From positions 2,356,001-2,420,000 of the forward strand of contig NZ_CP102770.1 in assembly GCF_038561935.1 (NCBI RefSeq): DNA of 64,000 nt, given 5' to 3'. This document shows, piece by piece, positions 33,897 to 45,132 of the stretch (its first letter is position 1; every line of letters starts with the position of its first letter). The notes under the pieces were generated by a model. It was not told where the DNA came from. It saw nothing but the letters and a program-made list of their open reading frames with translations, and searched no databases. This stretch comes from Myxococcus stipitatus. GTDB taxonomy: Bacteria > Myxococcota > Myxococcia > Myxococcales > Myxococcaceae. A program made the translations under genes and the position numbers.

Positions 33897-35227
33897 AGCT
33901 GCTGACGCTGCATGACCTGAACAGAGTGGACAGTCTCAGCTTCACCTTCGAGGGGGAGTTGGACGCGACCGAAGGGGTCGAGCGCGCTTTGACTCCGCTG
34001 CTTGCTGCGCTCGAAACGCATGCCGAAGGTTGGATGCCAACCATCGTCAAGAGTGGGCGGAGGCGAAAGTACTCCCGTGAGGCCGTATGGCGTGCGCTGG
34101 AGGAGCGCCGCGATGAGCATGGCTCCATCATCGGGCTGTTTCGTTCCGAGAATCCCGCAGTGTCGCTGACACTCAACCTCATTCTTGTCCCGGGGGAGTC
34201 CAGCCTGCACGCCAGCCTCGACGTACAGCCGCTCCACTACTTCTCGGGACAAGATGCCAGCCGCACTCTTGTCGACGTAGCCCGTGCCTGGGCAGCGCAA
34301 TACCCGGTTGCCTATGCATCAGCTCACAGCATTGCGGATGAGCAGTTGGCAGACGCTCCCAACTTTGGCCGCGATGACCGAGAGACGCGACGAGACGGAT
34401 TCGACAAGATCTACGAGCTGTGCTGGCTGAACATCTTCGGCCCGGAGCTGGTGGAGTCCGTCGGTCGGGAGCGGATGCTCTCGACGCCCGCGCATCTCGT
34501 GGAGGAGCTCCCCAATGGTTCCGTCCTCCTGGTCCTGCGACCCACCGCCGCCGACTTCGACAGTGACGAGGCGCGTGTCGCGCAGGCCCGTGCGCATGTC
34601 CACCTGCGGCCAGACCTCGACTTCGACACCGTCCTGCGCACGCTGAGAGAGCGCAGCGCCGCGCTCGTGCCCGTCGAGCCACGCTTCCACCCCGACGTTG
34701 CCCCGTTCCTCTCGCGGCTGCCAGACGAGTTCGCCATCAGCACGCGACAGGGGCAGATCGCCGAGCTCAACGCCTTCCGACCGCCCGACCCGGAGGAGTG
34801 GCTGCCCGTCGCATTCCCATCCGACGTGGAGAACCCGGAGCGCCTCCGCGACCACTACGACGACCTGTCCGAGGGACTCGTGGCGGCGCTGCACACCCAC
34901 GTGCCCTCCATCATGGACGAGACGCCGGAGTCCCTCACGGACCTGGACTTCTACTTCTGGAGGGAGAACTTCCCGAAGCGCTACACGCGCGAGCTCATCG
35001 ACAGTCACACGGCTCCCGCCCTGGGCGCCTATCTTGGCGATGTGCTGGTGCGCAGGTTGGGCGGGACCTGGGTGCTGCGTGAGAAGAAGGAGGAGTCCCA
35101 GGTGCGCGTGGGCACGCGCGTCTGGCTGCCCTTCCTCCGCGCCCGCCGCTACCTGGAGTCGCGCCAGTCCCTGCTGGAGTACTCGCTCACCCAGTTCTTC
35201 AAGGTGGCGGAGCGACACCGCTCCTGA
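33893..35227 (+). CDS. Immunity protein for the third toxin (Imm52-like, tentative)
   Basis: 444 residues, soluble. Coupled to the toxin by an ATGA overlap. Full-length paralogue of the immunity protein at 22822; the shared core includes [40 protein letters not shown] and LTDLDFYFWRENFPKRY, while the first 150 residues differ more (an insert near DDRETRRDGFDKIYEL). That is where specificity for the cognate toxin may lie. Base composition around 33800-34150 is visibly less GC-rich than the neighbours, common at the exchangeable end of such loci. Function inferred from context. Confidence 0.78.
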   Translation: MKLLTLHDLNRVDSLSFTFEGELDATEGVERALTPLLAALETHAEGWMPTIVKSGRRRKYSREAVWRALEERRDEHGSIIGLFRSENPAVSLTLNLILVPGESSLHASLDVQPLHYFSGQDASRTLVDVARAWAAQYPVAYASAHSIADEQLADAPNFGRDDRETRRDGFDKIYELCWLNIFGPELVESVGRERMLSTPAHLVEELPNGSVLLVLRPTAADFDSDEARVAQARAHVHLRPDLDFDTVLRTLRERSAALVPVEPRFHPDVAPFLSRLPDEFAISTRQGQIAELNAFRPPDPEEWLPVAFPSDVENPERLRDHYDDLSEGLVAALHTHVPSIMDETPESLTDLDFYFWRENFPKRYTRELIDSHTAPALGAYLGDVLVRRLGGTWVLREKKEESQVRVGTRVWLPFLRARRYLESRQSLLEYSLTQFFKVAERHRS

Positions 35228-35475
35228 CCCGGGCGGCAGGCCCGTCTTCCGACGCGGCCTCCCTCGATGTCTGTGTCAGGGGTTCGGGTCTGCTGTGGGA
35301 TTGGACGAAGGTCCCGGGTGCACGCATACCCAGCACACCCGATTGTTTCTCAATGAATGACATGAACCTCTTGTGTTGCGCGCAGATCCGTCGGAAGTGA
35401 GGAGTAGTGTCGTTCATTCCACGAGGGGGACAGTCCATTCCGGGCTTCATTCCGCTCCTCGGGGGGAGTCACTCC

Positions 35476-37866
35476 ATGCAGAGCCGTTCGGGTTTGTTGT
35501 GGTCTTGGGGACTGGGCCTGACGCTGGCCTTGTCGTTGAGCGCGTGTGGCATTGCGTCCGAGGGCGGGACGCCGCAAGCGGATGAAGGGGCGCTGGAGCA
35601 TCAGGGCGCCGCGCTGACGTGGGACCCGTATGCGGACGCGGTGGCGCCCGGCACCACGGCGACGGTGCTCAACGCGGGCGCGGCGGTGGGCGCTCCGAAT
35701 GGTCAGGCCGCGACCCTGTTGAGCCTGCTCAACTCGGCGCTGGTGCTGGACCTGGGCCAGGGCGAGGAAGGGACGGGCGACCTCCGCGTCTACTATCAGG
35801 GGCTCTCGCTGGCGCTGGTGGCCCAGGTGGACTTCCTGAAGGCGGATGGGACGTACATCGGCTCCAGCTCGTTGCACCTGGTGGAGCTGGGGGTGGGCAC
35901 CCATGTGGCGGTGGCGACCTACTCAGGGAACGTGCCCTATCGCTATGTGCGCCTGAAGGGCTCGCTGCTCGCCGTCTACCTGGTGGATGCGGTGGAGACC
36001 TCGCTGCGGCCCATCTGTGGCGACGGGAAGCTGGGTGGCGCTGAGATATGCGACGACGGCAACCAGCTCTCGGGTGACGGCTGCAACAGCGTCTGTCAGG
36101 TGGAGCCGGGCTACACCTGCACCGGCGAGCCGAGCGTCTGTGACAACAACCGCGCGCCCACGGTCGACCCCGCCCAGGCCACCACGCCCGAGGACACGCC
36201 GGTCGTCATCTCCATCACCGCGACGGACCCGGACGGCGACACGCTGACCTACTCCTACACCACGCCGGCCCACGGCACGCTCGCGCTCGCGGGGGCGTCG
36301 GTGACGTACACCCCGAACGCGAACTACCACGGCGCGGACTCCTTCCAGGTCACCGTCTCCGACGGCAAGAAGCAGGCGACGGCCACCGTCTCCGTCACGG
36401 TGACGCCGGTCAACGATGCGCCGGTGGCGGCCTCCGCCTCGGTGACGGTGAGCTTCAACACGTCCACGCCCATCACGCTGGTGGCCACGGATATCGAAGG
36501 GGATGCGCTCACGTACACCGCGACGGCGCCCGCGCACGGGACTCTGTCGGGGACGGGCGCCCAACTGCTCTACACGCCGGAGGCCGACTTCCAGGGTGCG
36601 GACCAGTTCACCTTCGTGGCGAACGACGGCGCGGCGGACTCCAACACCGCCACCATCACCATCACCGTCCGGGGGCCGCCGGTCTGTGGCGACGGCTACC
36701 TCGACTCGGGGGAGGTGTGTGACGACGGCAACCGCACCGCGGGCGATGGCTGCCGCGCGGACTGCCGGGGCGTGGAGGTCTGTGGCGACGGTCTGGTCGA
36801 CAGCGCGGCGGGCGAGCAGTGCGATGATGGCGGCACGACGCCCGGGGATGGCTGTGATGAGTCGTGCCAGCTGGATGCCTTCACGAACATTCCCCCCACG
36901 CTCATCAGCGGGACGCTGAACTGCTCCACGGGCAACTCGAACACGGGGCGCAAGTCGGCCGTGGATGCGCTGGGGCGTTTCTACGTCGTCATGAACTGTG
37001 GAGGCGCGGTCCATGTCAGCGTGAGCGTGGACCGAGGCCACACCTGGGTGGGCCCCACGCCGCTGGGCATCACCAACGCGGCGGAGGTCGCCATCGAAGG
37101 TGGCCCCACCGGAGTCGCCTACGTCGCGGCCACCAGCGCCGGCGCGCTCATCTTCACCCGGACCGTTGACGCGGGGGCGACCTGGGAGGCGCCGCGAAAC
37201 CTCAGCGCGGCGGGCAATCCCACCGTCAGCCTGGATTCGAATGGCGACGCGCTCTACATCTCCGTCTCGCGAGGCTCCGCGGGTGTCCGCGTCCTCCGCA
37301 ACTTCGCGCGAGGCGCGAACGACTTCACCGTGACGGACGTGGACCAGAACAACGCCTACTTCGACGTCCTCGTGGACAAGATCAGCGGCGATGTCTTCTC
37401 GGTGAGCGATGACCCCTCGTTCCGCATCCGCCGCAGCAGCGACCAGGGGGCCACCTTCGGTCCGCAGAGCTCGCCTCCCGGGCAGGCCTTCTTCTCGGAC
37501 TGGACGGGCTCCAACGGCTTCATCTACACCACGGGCACCTTCGGGGATGACAACATCGATGTCATCCCGGTGTCCGCGCCGGGGACGAGCACCCAGGTGC
37601 CGGGGCTCCCCACGGACGTCGGTCCCGGTCCCCTCCGTGCCATCGACTCGGACGCGCTCGGCAACGCCTACGTCGTCAGCCAGCGTGGGACGGGCAACGT
37701 CCAACTGGACCGGATGCTCGTGGGGGCCACGAGCATCCTGGCCGCCGATGCGAGGACGGTGGGGGCGGGCGTCGCTCCCGTGGTCGCCGCGCTCCCGTCG
37801 AACGGCGGTGCGCTGGTGGCCTTCACCAACGGCACCAGCGTCTACGGCTCGGTGGTCGTGTACTGA
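35476..37866 (+). CDS. Large surface lipoprotein with Myxo disulfide repeats, Big/cadherin-like domains and propeller
   Basis: 796 residues. ATG 35476 has a ggggggag site 8 bases upstream and starts the lipoprotein signal (lipobox LSAC, Cys24); the upstream in-frame extension is discarded. Order of parts: N-terminal beta domain (25-175); one Myxo cysteine-rich repeat (about 179-225, [16 protein letters not shown]); two tandem Ig/cadherin-like domains (about 230-395) with [16 protein letters not shown] and [19 protein letters not shown]; two more cysteine repeats (about 400-470); and a C-terminal sialidase/BNR-like beta-propeller region with repeats such as [24 protein letters not shown] and [12 protein letters not shown]. 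Likely exposed on the cell surface, for adhesion or binding. No catalytic residues can be assigned. Confidence 0.9.
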   Translation: MQSRSGLLWSWGLGLTLALSLSACGIASEGGTPQADEGALEHQGAALTWDPYADAVAPGTTATVLNAGAAVGAPNGQAATLLSLLNSALVLDLGQGEEGTGDLRVYYQGLSLALVAQVDFLKADGTYIGSSSLHLVELGVGTHVAVATYSGNVPYRYVRLKGSLLAVYLVDAVETSLRPICGDGKLGGAEICDDGNQLSGDGCNSVCQVEPGYTCTGEPSVCDNNRAPTVDPAQATTPEDTPVVISITATDPDGDTLTYSYTTPAHGTLALAGASVTYTPNANYHGADSFQVTVSDGKKQATATVSVTVTPVNDAPVAASASVTVSFNTSTPITLVATDIEGDALTYTATAPAHGTLSGTGAQLLYTPEADFQGADQFTFVANDGAADSNTATITITVRGPPVCGDGYLDSGEVCDDGNRTAGDGCRADCRGVEVCGDGLVDSAAGEQCDDGGTTPGDGCDESCQLDAFTNIPPTLISGTLNCSTGNSNTGRKSAVDALGRFYVVMNCGGAVHVSVSVDRGHTWVGPTPLGITNAAEVAIEGGPTGVAYVAATSAGALIFTRTVDAGATWEAPRNLSAAGNPTVSLDSNGDALYISVSRGSAGVRVLRNFARGANDFTVTDVDQNNAYFDVLVDKISGDVFSVSDDPSFRIRRSSDQGATFGPQSSPPGQAFFSDWTGSNGFIYTTGTFGDDNIDVIPVSAPGTSTQVPGLPTDVGPGPLRAIDSDALGNAYVVSQRGTGNVQLDRMLVGATSILAADARTVGAGVAPVVAALPSNGGALVAFTNGTSVYGSVVVY

Positions 37867-38232
37867 GCTGAGGTCCTGACGTCGCCGATGCGCGCCTCCT
37901 GGATGGCTCGGGAGGCGCGCGTCGGTGTCTCTGCTGGCACACCGGTCTGCGACGTGGATGCGGCTTCAGGACGCTGGGGGGCGGGCGCTCCTGGTCGGGC
38001 TTGGTGCGCTGGGAAGAGCAGGCCGCGGCTCCATGTCCTTTGCGCGCGACCTCCTGTTCCTGTTCGAGCGCATGCTGAGAGGCGGCAGGGCGCCCCGCTG
38101 CTCGGGGATTCGGAGCGACTGGCGCGGAAGGCGATGCGGGCCGCGAGCGTGGAGGACGCGTGGAAGCACCTGAGGGTCTTCCATGTGCCCGGACGCGCTC
38201 CTTGACTCACACAGGCCGCCACCGGAGGCTGT
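37867..38232. other. Intergenic stretch with a possible decayed small gene
   Basis: 366 bases. Two overlapping plus-strand readings join into one protein-like sequence only with a frame change near 38085; see the separate entry. No terminator hairpin or promoter was identified. Confidence 0.35.
37925..38205 (+). pseudogene. Possible frameshifted small gene
   Basis: The first reading gives ALLVGLGALGRAGRGSMSF then RDLLFLFERMLRGGR. A second reading continues with APLLGDSERLARKAMRAASV and EDAWKHLRVFHVPGRAP, ending at the tga 38203-38205. Together they look like one short alpha-helical protein broken by a one-base change near 38085. No family was recognised and no start is well supported, so this may be chance. 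Confidence 0.25.
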
Positions 38233-38532
38233 ATGACCATGCGAATCCGATGGATGGCCTGGGGTGTGATGATGGTGCTGCACTTCCTCGCGCTCTGGGG
38301 GCTTCCGGATGAGCTGGCGCCCGCGCTCGCGGGCTCCGTCTACCTGCCGCTGATGCCCTTGCGCGCCCTGGGGCTCCCAGTCCTCTCGGCCGCGCCGTCC
38401 GGTGGTTGGGCGGGGCCGTCGGTGCTCGGCTGGGCCGTGGTCGCCATGGTCTGGGCGCTCATCTGGTGGGGTGTGGCGTCCCTCATCGCCCGCGTCACGG
38501 GGCCGAGGCGCCGCGTGTCTCCCTTGGCCTGA
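38233..38532 (+). CDS. Small hydrophobic membrane protein, 99 aa
   Basis: Not recognised. Three hydrophobic segments: about 6-24 (WMAWGVMMVLHFLALWGL), 29-50 and 62-86 (VLGWAVVAMVWALIWWGVAS), with a basic C-terminal tail GPRRR. Inner-membrane location is likely. Ribosome site GGAGG 4 bases before ATG 38233 is strong, so the gene is probably real. It stands between the two large surface lipoproteins with no sign of coupling to either. Confidence 0.7.
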   Translation: MTMRIRWMAWGVMMVLHFLALWGLPDELAPALAGSVYLPLMPLRALGLPVLSAAPSGGWAGPSVLGWAVVAMVWALIWWGVASLIARVTGPRRRVSPLA

Positions 38533-38696
38533 CCTCTGTCTGTGTATGTCTTGGGCGCAGGTGGAAAACCACTACGCCGAGGTGCCCTCGTGGACCTCAA
38601 CCCCAGACATCGTCGACAGCGGTCATGCGGTGTCTTTCTCGGTTTCTTGAGAGAATACGCAAGATTCGGAGCGAGCTGCGTTGAGAGGGGAACGTC

Positions 38697-41600
38697 ATGC
38701 CAACCTCTCTCATGCGCCTTCCCCGCACCCTGGCCCTGCTCTTGGGCATCTGGGTGCTCTCCGGCTGCACCTCCACGAGCGAGCCCGAGGGCTCCTGTCC
38801 CTGCGCCGCGGGGTGGACGTGCTGCCCCGACAGCAACCTGTGCGTGACGGAGGCCTCGCGCTGCGAGCAGCTCCAGCCGAAGCCACCCGAGCTCACGGCG
38901 CCCTCGGTGCCGCGCCGGTTGACTGCCTCACCCGCACCAGGTCGCGTGGTGCTCACCTGGTTCGAGCCGGAGGACGACGGCGACAGCGCCCTCACCGGCT
39001 ACGGCGTCGGAGTCGAGCCGCGCGAGGACGGTCAGCAGGTTCAGGTGGAAGGCGACTCCGCGAGCGTGACGGGCCTGCGCGCGGGCGGCACCTACCGGTT
39101 CACCGTGGTCGCACGCAACGCGGTGGGAGTGAGCCCCGCGGCCGTGGTGGAGTCCGTGAAGCTCCCGGACGTGCCGGGTGCCCCCAGGCTGCTCTCCGTC
39201 CAGCAGGGAGACCGGCAGCTGGGGGTCGAGTGGGAGGCCCCGTCGTCCGATGGGGGCAGTGCCATCCTTCACTACGTGGTGACGGCCCGGCCGATGGGCC
39301 GGAGCATCACGGTGAGCAGCACCGAGCGTTCGGCGGTCCTCGAAGGACTGACCAATGGCGTGCTCACCACCTTCACGGTGCGCGCCGTCAACGCGGTGGG
39401 CGAGGGCCCTGATTCGGTTCCCTCCAAGGAGATGGTGTCCGCCAAGGCGCCCGGGGCGCCCGTCGCGGTGTCGGCCATACCGAACGTTCGTGGAGCATCC
39501 ATCTCGTGGAGCGCGCCGGAGGACACCGGGGGCCTGGAGGTCAGCGCCTATGTGGTGACCGCCTCGCCTGGAGGCACCGTCATGGAGGTGTATGGCCCGG
39601 AGACTCACGCCACCTTCACGCGTTTGTGGGATGGCACCGAGTACACCTTCACCGTGGCCGCGCGGAACGCGAGGGGGCAGGGGCCCGTTGCCACCTCGGC
39701 GGCCGTGCGCACGCCCTCGCACCCCGGTGCGCCCGCCTCCGTCCGTGTGGAGCCTGGGGAGCGTTCGCTCGCCATCTCGTGGGCGCCGCCTGTTTCCGAC
39801 AATGGCTCGGCCCTCACGGGCTTCACCGTGCTCGCTCAACCCTCCGGCACACGCATGGAGGTGGGAGCCGATGCGCGAGAGGTCGTGATGAAGGCGGTTC
39901 CCAGCACGCACTTGCAGGTCATCAGCGTGACCGCCCACAACGCCGTGGGCCCGGGCGACGTGGCGGTGGCTTCATCACCGGTGAGGTCTCTCCCCGCGCC
40001 CCCGGAGGTGCTCTGGTTGGAAGCCCCCGCCGAGCCGACGGGCTGTCTTTCCATCAAGTACGGCCTGATGCAGGAAGATGCGGCGCGCGTCGATATCCTG
40101 GTGGAAGTAGACCCAGAGGGAGATGGCGTCTTCCAGCGGGCCACCCAGGCTGGCGAATACCGAGCCCTGTGGTCTGGATTTCCGCCGACCGACGGGCTGG
40201 AGTCCCTCTCGACGTGGCCCTGGGGGCAGGCGCATGCCTTTCGCTGGAACCGCTCCCGGGATGTGCCCGGCGCCGCGCCGTTGGCCCAGGTGCGCGTCAC
40301 CGCCACGGTTCCAGGTGCTCGACCTGTTTCGCGCACGCTTGCGGTGCCGCTGGAGGCCGCCCAGCGCCGCTGCGACATGGAGCTGGATGCTCCTCCGGCG
40401 TTGGCTCTGCCTTATGACTCGCCAGACTTCCAGGCCCCCCTGACGAGCGGTGACTTCGACCAGGACGGAAGGCCAGACCTCATCATCGGCACCGACTACC
40501 CCTCCGGGTTCAGCTACTTGTGGGGGCGTGGCAACGGCGGCTTCGAGCTGTTCGCGGACTTCGAAACCTCCTCGACGCGCGAACATCTCGTCGCCACGGA
40601 CATGGATGGGGATGGGGTCCTGGACCTCATCGCCGCCGACCCCAGACGCTTCTGGGGCGAGTCCGTCTCCGTCTACCTGGGGCGCGGCAATGGCGACTTC
40701 CGGGAGGCCGTGGCGAGCCGGGTCCTGGACCCGGATGACGCCGCCTACCTCACGGCTCCCGTTGCCACGGACCTGGATGGAGATGAACGCCCCGAGTTCG
40801 TGGTGTCCCAGGCCAACCGCCTCGTCGTCCTTCGCCACACGGGAGAGGGGAAGATGGCCGTGGCCTTCGAGAGTCTCTTCACCTCGCGGGGGGCTGTCGT
40901 CACCGGAGACTTCGACGAGGATGGACGGCCGGACATGGTGGTGGTGGGCTCCTCCCTCGAGGTCTTCCGTGGGCGGGGCCGCCTCGAATTCACCCGCGAG
41001 CACCTGGGCTTCCTCGAGGGACGGCTCTCCGTCGCGCACGCCGCCGACTTCGACAGGGACGGCCACCTCGACATCGCCGCTCTTTCCGTCGGGACCCAGG
41101 AGTCCTCCATCCTCCTCCTGCGAGGTGACGGCGAGGGGCGCTTCGGAACCCCCTCGGTCCTGCACCACCACGCGTGGAAGCCCTCTTCCTGGCAGGCGCA
41201 CATGAGCGACCTCGCCGCGCATGACTTGGACGCTGACGGAGTCATGGACCTCGCATACGTCCATGTCGAGCGGAGCGCCGTCACCGTGCTGAGAGGGGTG
41301 GGGGATGGCACCTTCGCGCCACACGTCATCCCCACGACGGAGTCCCCCATCCGCCTCGCGGTGGCGGACTTCGACGGCAGCGGTCGGCTGGACATCGCCG
41401 TGTTCAGTCAACAGCGCCGGGTCGTGAGCGTGATTCGGGACCAGTCGTCCCCCCTCCCACCGCCGCCCATCAGCCCCGAGTTCGCGACCGGAGACTTCGA
41501 CGGCGATGGCTGGAAGGACGTGGCCTCCTGGTCGGCTGGCAATGTGCAGGTCCACCTCACCCGGAAGGGGGAAGGACTCGTGCCTCGGGGGCCTTCCCCC

Positions 41601-42515
41601 GCGCCACCGCGCGCCGGGGACCTGCTGGCAGGTCGCTTCGACGCGGGCCCCACCGAGGATTTGCTCATGAGGACCGTCTCAGGCACGCCAGCCGTCTATG
41701 GGTTGGCGCTGATGCGGGGGATGGGGGACGGAACCTTCTCGGCCGCCGAGCAGCTCCCCCTGGATGAGGTCTCCGAGGGGCGCGTCGGGTACCTGTTCGC
41801 CGCGGGGGATGTGGACGGTGATGGCGACCTCGATGTGGTCTTCCAGGCCGAGCGTGCCTCGACCGGGTATCAGACCTACTTCGTGCACCTGCTTCGCAAC
41901 CGGGGCGATGGCACTTTCGAGGATGGTGGACTGGTCGCCACCACCTCCACCCTGAATCGGCTCGTGCTGACGGACTTGAACAAGGACGGTCGAGCGGACC
42001 TGGTGGTCCTCCGTCGAGTCGGTGGGAGCTTCGAGCTCATCCTGTTCGAAGGGCGAGTGGACGGCACGCTGCGGAAGGTGCGCGAGTACACCCCTGATGT
42101 CGAGTCCTGCGATGCATCGGCACTGCTCCCCATGGACCTCAATCGTGACGACTGGGTGGACCTGTTGGTCTCGTGTGGGCAGCCCGGGGTGTTGCCGCTC
42201 ATCGGCCGGAGCGGAGTCGACTTCGCCTTCTTCGATATCGATATCCAGCCCGCCGGTGTTTCCAACCTGGTCACCGCCGCAGAGGACCTGAGCGGTGACG
42301 GGATGCCAGAGTTGCTCTCCTCAGACCTGGGTCGCCAGACCGTCTGTATCGCGCCGTCTCGGGGGGGCGGGTTCTTGTTGCCGACGATGTGCTTCGCAAG
42401 CGGCGTGTACTCCCATCGCCTGGCCGTGCTGGACGTCGACCATGACGGAGTCTCCGAGGTATTGGTGGGTGACGCCTTCGATGGTGGAGCGACCTCCCTG
42501 CTTCGTTTGAAGTGA
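38697..42515 (+). CDS. Giant lipoprotein with four fibronectin III domains and an FG-GAP/VCBS repeat array
   Basis: 1272 residues. Lipobox LSGC (Cys24), then a short Cys-rich segment CPCAAGWTCCPDSNLC. Four fibronectin type III domains follow at about 65-440, each opening with Pro-Gly-Ala-Pro or a variant (VPRRLTASPAPG, GAPRLLSVQQG, GAPVAVSAIPN, GAPASVRVEPG). After a spacer domain, about 13 FG-GAP/VCBS repeats fill about 580-1272, each with a calcium-loop motif such as DFDQDGRPDLIIG, DMDGDGVLDLIAAD and DVDGDGDLDVVFQ. They form integrin-like propellers. Expected on the outer surface, binding protein or carbohydrate in a calcium-dependent way. A strong hairpin terminator follows at 42551. Confidence 0.92.
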   Translation: MPTSLMRLPRTLALLLGIWVLSGCTSTSEPEGSCPCAAGWTCCPDSNLCVTEASRCEQLQPKPPELTAPSVPRRLTASPAPGRVVLTWFEPEDDGDSALTGYGVGVEPREDGQQVQVEGDSASVTGLRAGGTYRFTVVARNAVGVSPAAVVESVKLPDVPGAPRLLSVQQGDRQLGVEWEAPSSDGGSAILHYVVTARPMGRSITVSSTERSAVLEGLTNGVLTTFTVRAVNAVGEGPDSVPSKEMVSAKAPGAPVAVSAIPNVRGASISWSAPEDTGGLEVSAYVVTASPGGTVMEVYGPETHATFTRLWDGTEYTFTVAARNARGQGPVATSAAVRTPSHPGAPASVRVEPGERSLAISWAPPVSDNGSALTGFTVLAQPSGTRMEVGADAREVVMKAVPSTHLQVISVTAHNAVGPGDVAVASSPVRSLPAPPEVLWLEAPAEPTGCLSIKYGLMQEDAARVDILVEVDPEGDGVFQRATQAGEYRALWSGFPPTDGLESLSTWPWGQAHAFRWNRSRDVPGAAPLAQVRVTATVPGARPVSRTLAVPLEAAQRRCDMELDAPPALALPYDSPDFQAPLTSGDFDQDGRPDLIIGTDYPSGFSYLWGRGNGGFELFADFETSSTREHLVATDMDGDGVLDLIAADPRRFWGESVSVYLGRGNGDFREAVASRVLDPDDAAYLTAPVATDLDGDERPEFVVSQANRLVVLRHTGEGKMAVAFESLFTSRGAVVTGDFDEDGRPDMVVVGSSLEVFRGRGRLEFTREHLGFLEGRLSVAHAADFDRDGHLDIAALSVGTQESSILLLRGDGEGRFGTPSVLHHHAWKPSSWQAHMSDLAAHDLDADGVMDLAYVHVERSAVTVLRGVGDGTFAPHVIPTTESPIRLAVADFDGSGRLDIAVFSQQRRVVSVIRDQSSPLPPPPISPEFATGDFDGDGWKDVASWSAGNVQVHLTRKGEGLVPRGPSPAPPRAGDLLAGRFDAGPTEDLLMRTVSGTPAVYGLALMRGMGDGTFSAAEQLPLDEVSEGRVGYLFAAGDVDGDGDLDVVFQAERASTGYQTYFVHLLRNRGDGTFEDGGLVATTSTLNRLVLTDLNKDGRADLVVLRRVGGSFELILFEGRVDGTLRKVREYTPDVESCDASALLPMDLNRDDWVDLLVSCGQPGVLPLIGRSGVDFAFFDIDIQPAGVSNLVTAAEDLSGDGMPELLSSDLGRQTVCIAPSRGGGFLLPTMCFASGVYSHRLAVLDVDHDGVSEVLVGDAFDGGATSLLRLK

Positions 42516-42832
42516 TGAAACACACGAGGCTCACCTCAGGGTGATGCACGGGGGCACGGGAAACATCCGCTGAGTGTGGCGGAGGCCCGTGCCCCTTCTT
42601 GCCCTGGAGGGTGAGGACACCCGCCCGCAGGTGAGAGGAATTGCGGGCCGCTGTCGGATTCACGCAGGTAAGGGATTGGACGTAGAGGGGGATGTGGCTG
42701 GCGTCCGTGTGACAGTTGTTGTCGTCGAGCTGGAAGGAATGGCAGCGAACTGTCTGCGTTGATCTCGTTGAATGAAACACCACCCCATCTCCTGGGTGGG
42801 CAGGGGTTCCGCGCCGGCACGGGCCCGAGGGC
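42516..42832. other. Intergenic region with terminator, upstream of the sigma-54 activator
   Basis: 317 bases. The first third is the terminator at 42551. The remainder must contain the promoter of the activator gene; no GG-N10-GC sigma-54 element and no clear sigma-70 element was found. Confidence 0.4.
42551..42600 (+). terminator. Strong stem-loop terminator after the giant lipoprotein gene
   Basis: Perfect 10-base outer stem ggggcacggg (42551-42560) with cccgtgcccc (42586-42595), plus an inner 5-base stem tccgc (42566-42570) with gcgga (42579-42583) closing an 8-base loop, followed by ttctt. It starts 36 bases after the stop codon. Confidence 0.7.
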
Positions 42833-44187
<1,355 letters not shown>

Positions 44188-44191
<4 letters not shown>

Positions 44192-45132
44192 CGAAGCGAC
44201 GTGCCCCTCAGCGCCTGGGCGGCCTGGCGTCCCCAGGTGCTGAGCGGGAACAGGCCGGGGAGGGTGGACAGGTCGTCACCAGGTCCTTCCTCGGCGAAGC
44301 CCGGGTTGCGCAGGGCCCCGGTGCGCACGACCCCCGCGCGCGGCAGGGCCCGGCAGAGGGCGCGCTGCACCTGCCTGCGTGCGCGCGGCGTGTTGGGCTG
44401 GAGCCGCGCGAACCAGAGCGTGAGCGGCTGGAGCAGCCGTCCTCCCCGGCGCGTGAAGCCCATCTGGTAGAGCGAGGACAGCCGCTCCCGCCAGTGCTCC
44501 TGGAAGTGGGGCGTCTCACCCACGAAGAGCGGGCGTCCCTCCTCCTCCACGACATACACCCCGCCCCCGTCGGGGAAGCGGGTGAACGGATAGCGCTCCA
44601 CCGTCACCTTCGACCACGAGAGTCGCGGCCCGGACGTGAGGAGCTCCTCCTGCGTATCGGGCTCGGTGGGCTCCTCCACGGGCTCCTCGGGCAGGTCGTC
44701 CACCGGGGCGTCATCGGACGCAGGTGGCTCGGGCGGAGGCGCGGAGCCTCCGGACGCGCTGGTCCTCGGCGGTGGCGGTGGAGGAGGTGGGGGCGGCGGG
44801 GGTGGGCTCGCCTCGGGCGGAGGCTCGAGAGGTGGCTCGATGACGAGCGGTGGCCGGTAGCCCACGCCCAGGAACCGCCAGGGGCGGTGCCGAGGCCAAC
44901 GCCGCTTGGGATTCGGCTTCCACAATCCCCGGCCCGCCTTCGTCGCGACGCGCTTCTTGGCGCCCGCGCGCTGGGTGGTGGTGACCCGAACTCCTCCCGG
45001 TCGCCGGCTGCTGCTCGCGGCCCGCGTGTTGCCCCGAGGCTTGCGCTGGGGCGCGGCGCGAGGCCGCTGGACGAAGGACTCCTCCGCCCCCTCGTGCTCT
45101 CGCAGGTCTTCACCTTCATGCCACTCGTTCAT
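44188..45132 (-). CDS. Proline-rich protein with GIY-YIG-like C-terminal domain
   Basis: 314 residues, last gene of the five-gene operon, overlapping the PLP enzyme gene by 17 bases. The first 105 residues are Arg/Lys/Pro-rich, with an FLGVGYRPP motif at about 88. A run of about a dozen prolines (around residue 110) and an acidic segment link to the C-terminal 150 residues. There GGGVYVVEEEGRPLFVGET followed by HFQEHWRERLSSLY resembles the two strands and the helix of GIY-YIG nucleases, but the second motif is FVG and the catalytic set is not complete, so nuclease activity is doubtful. Exact role unknown. Confidence 0.75.

Noticed and set aside
44760-44830. Gly/Pro codon repeats as a repeat element
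   Set aside because: It is the coding stretch for the polyproline linker of the minus-strand gene, not an independent repeat.
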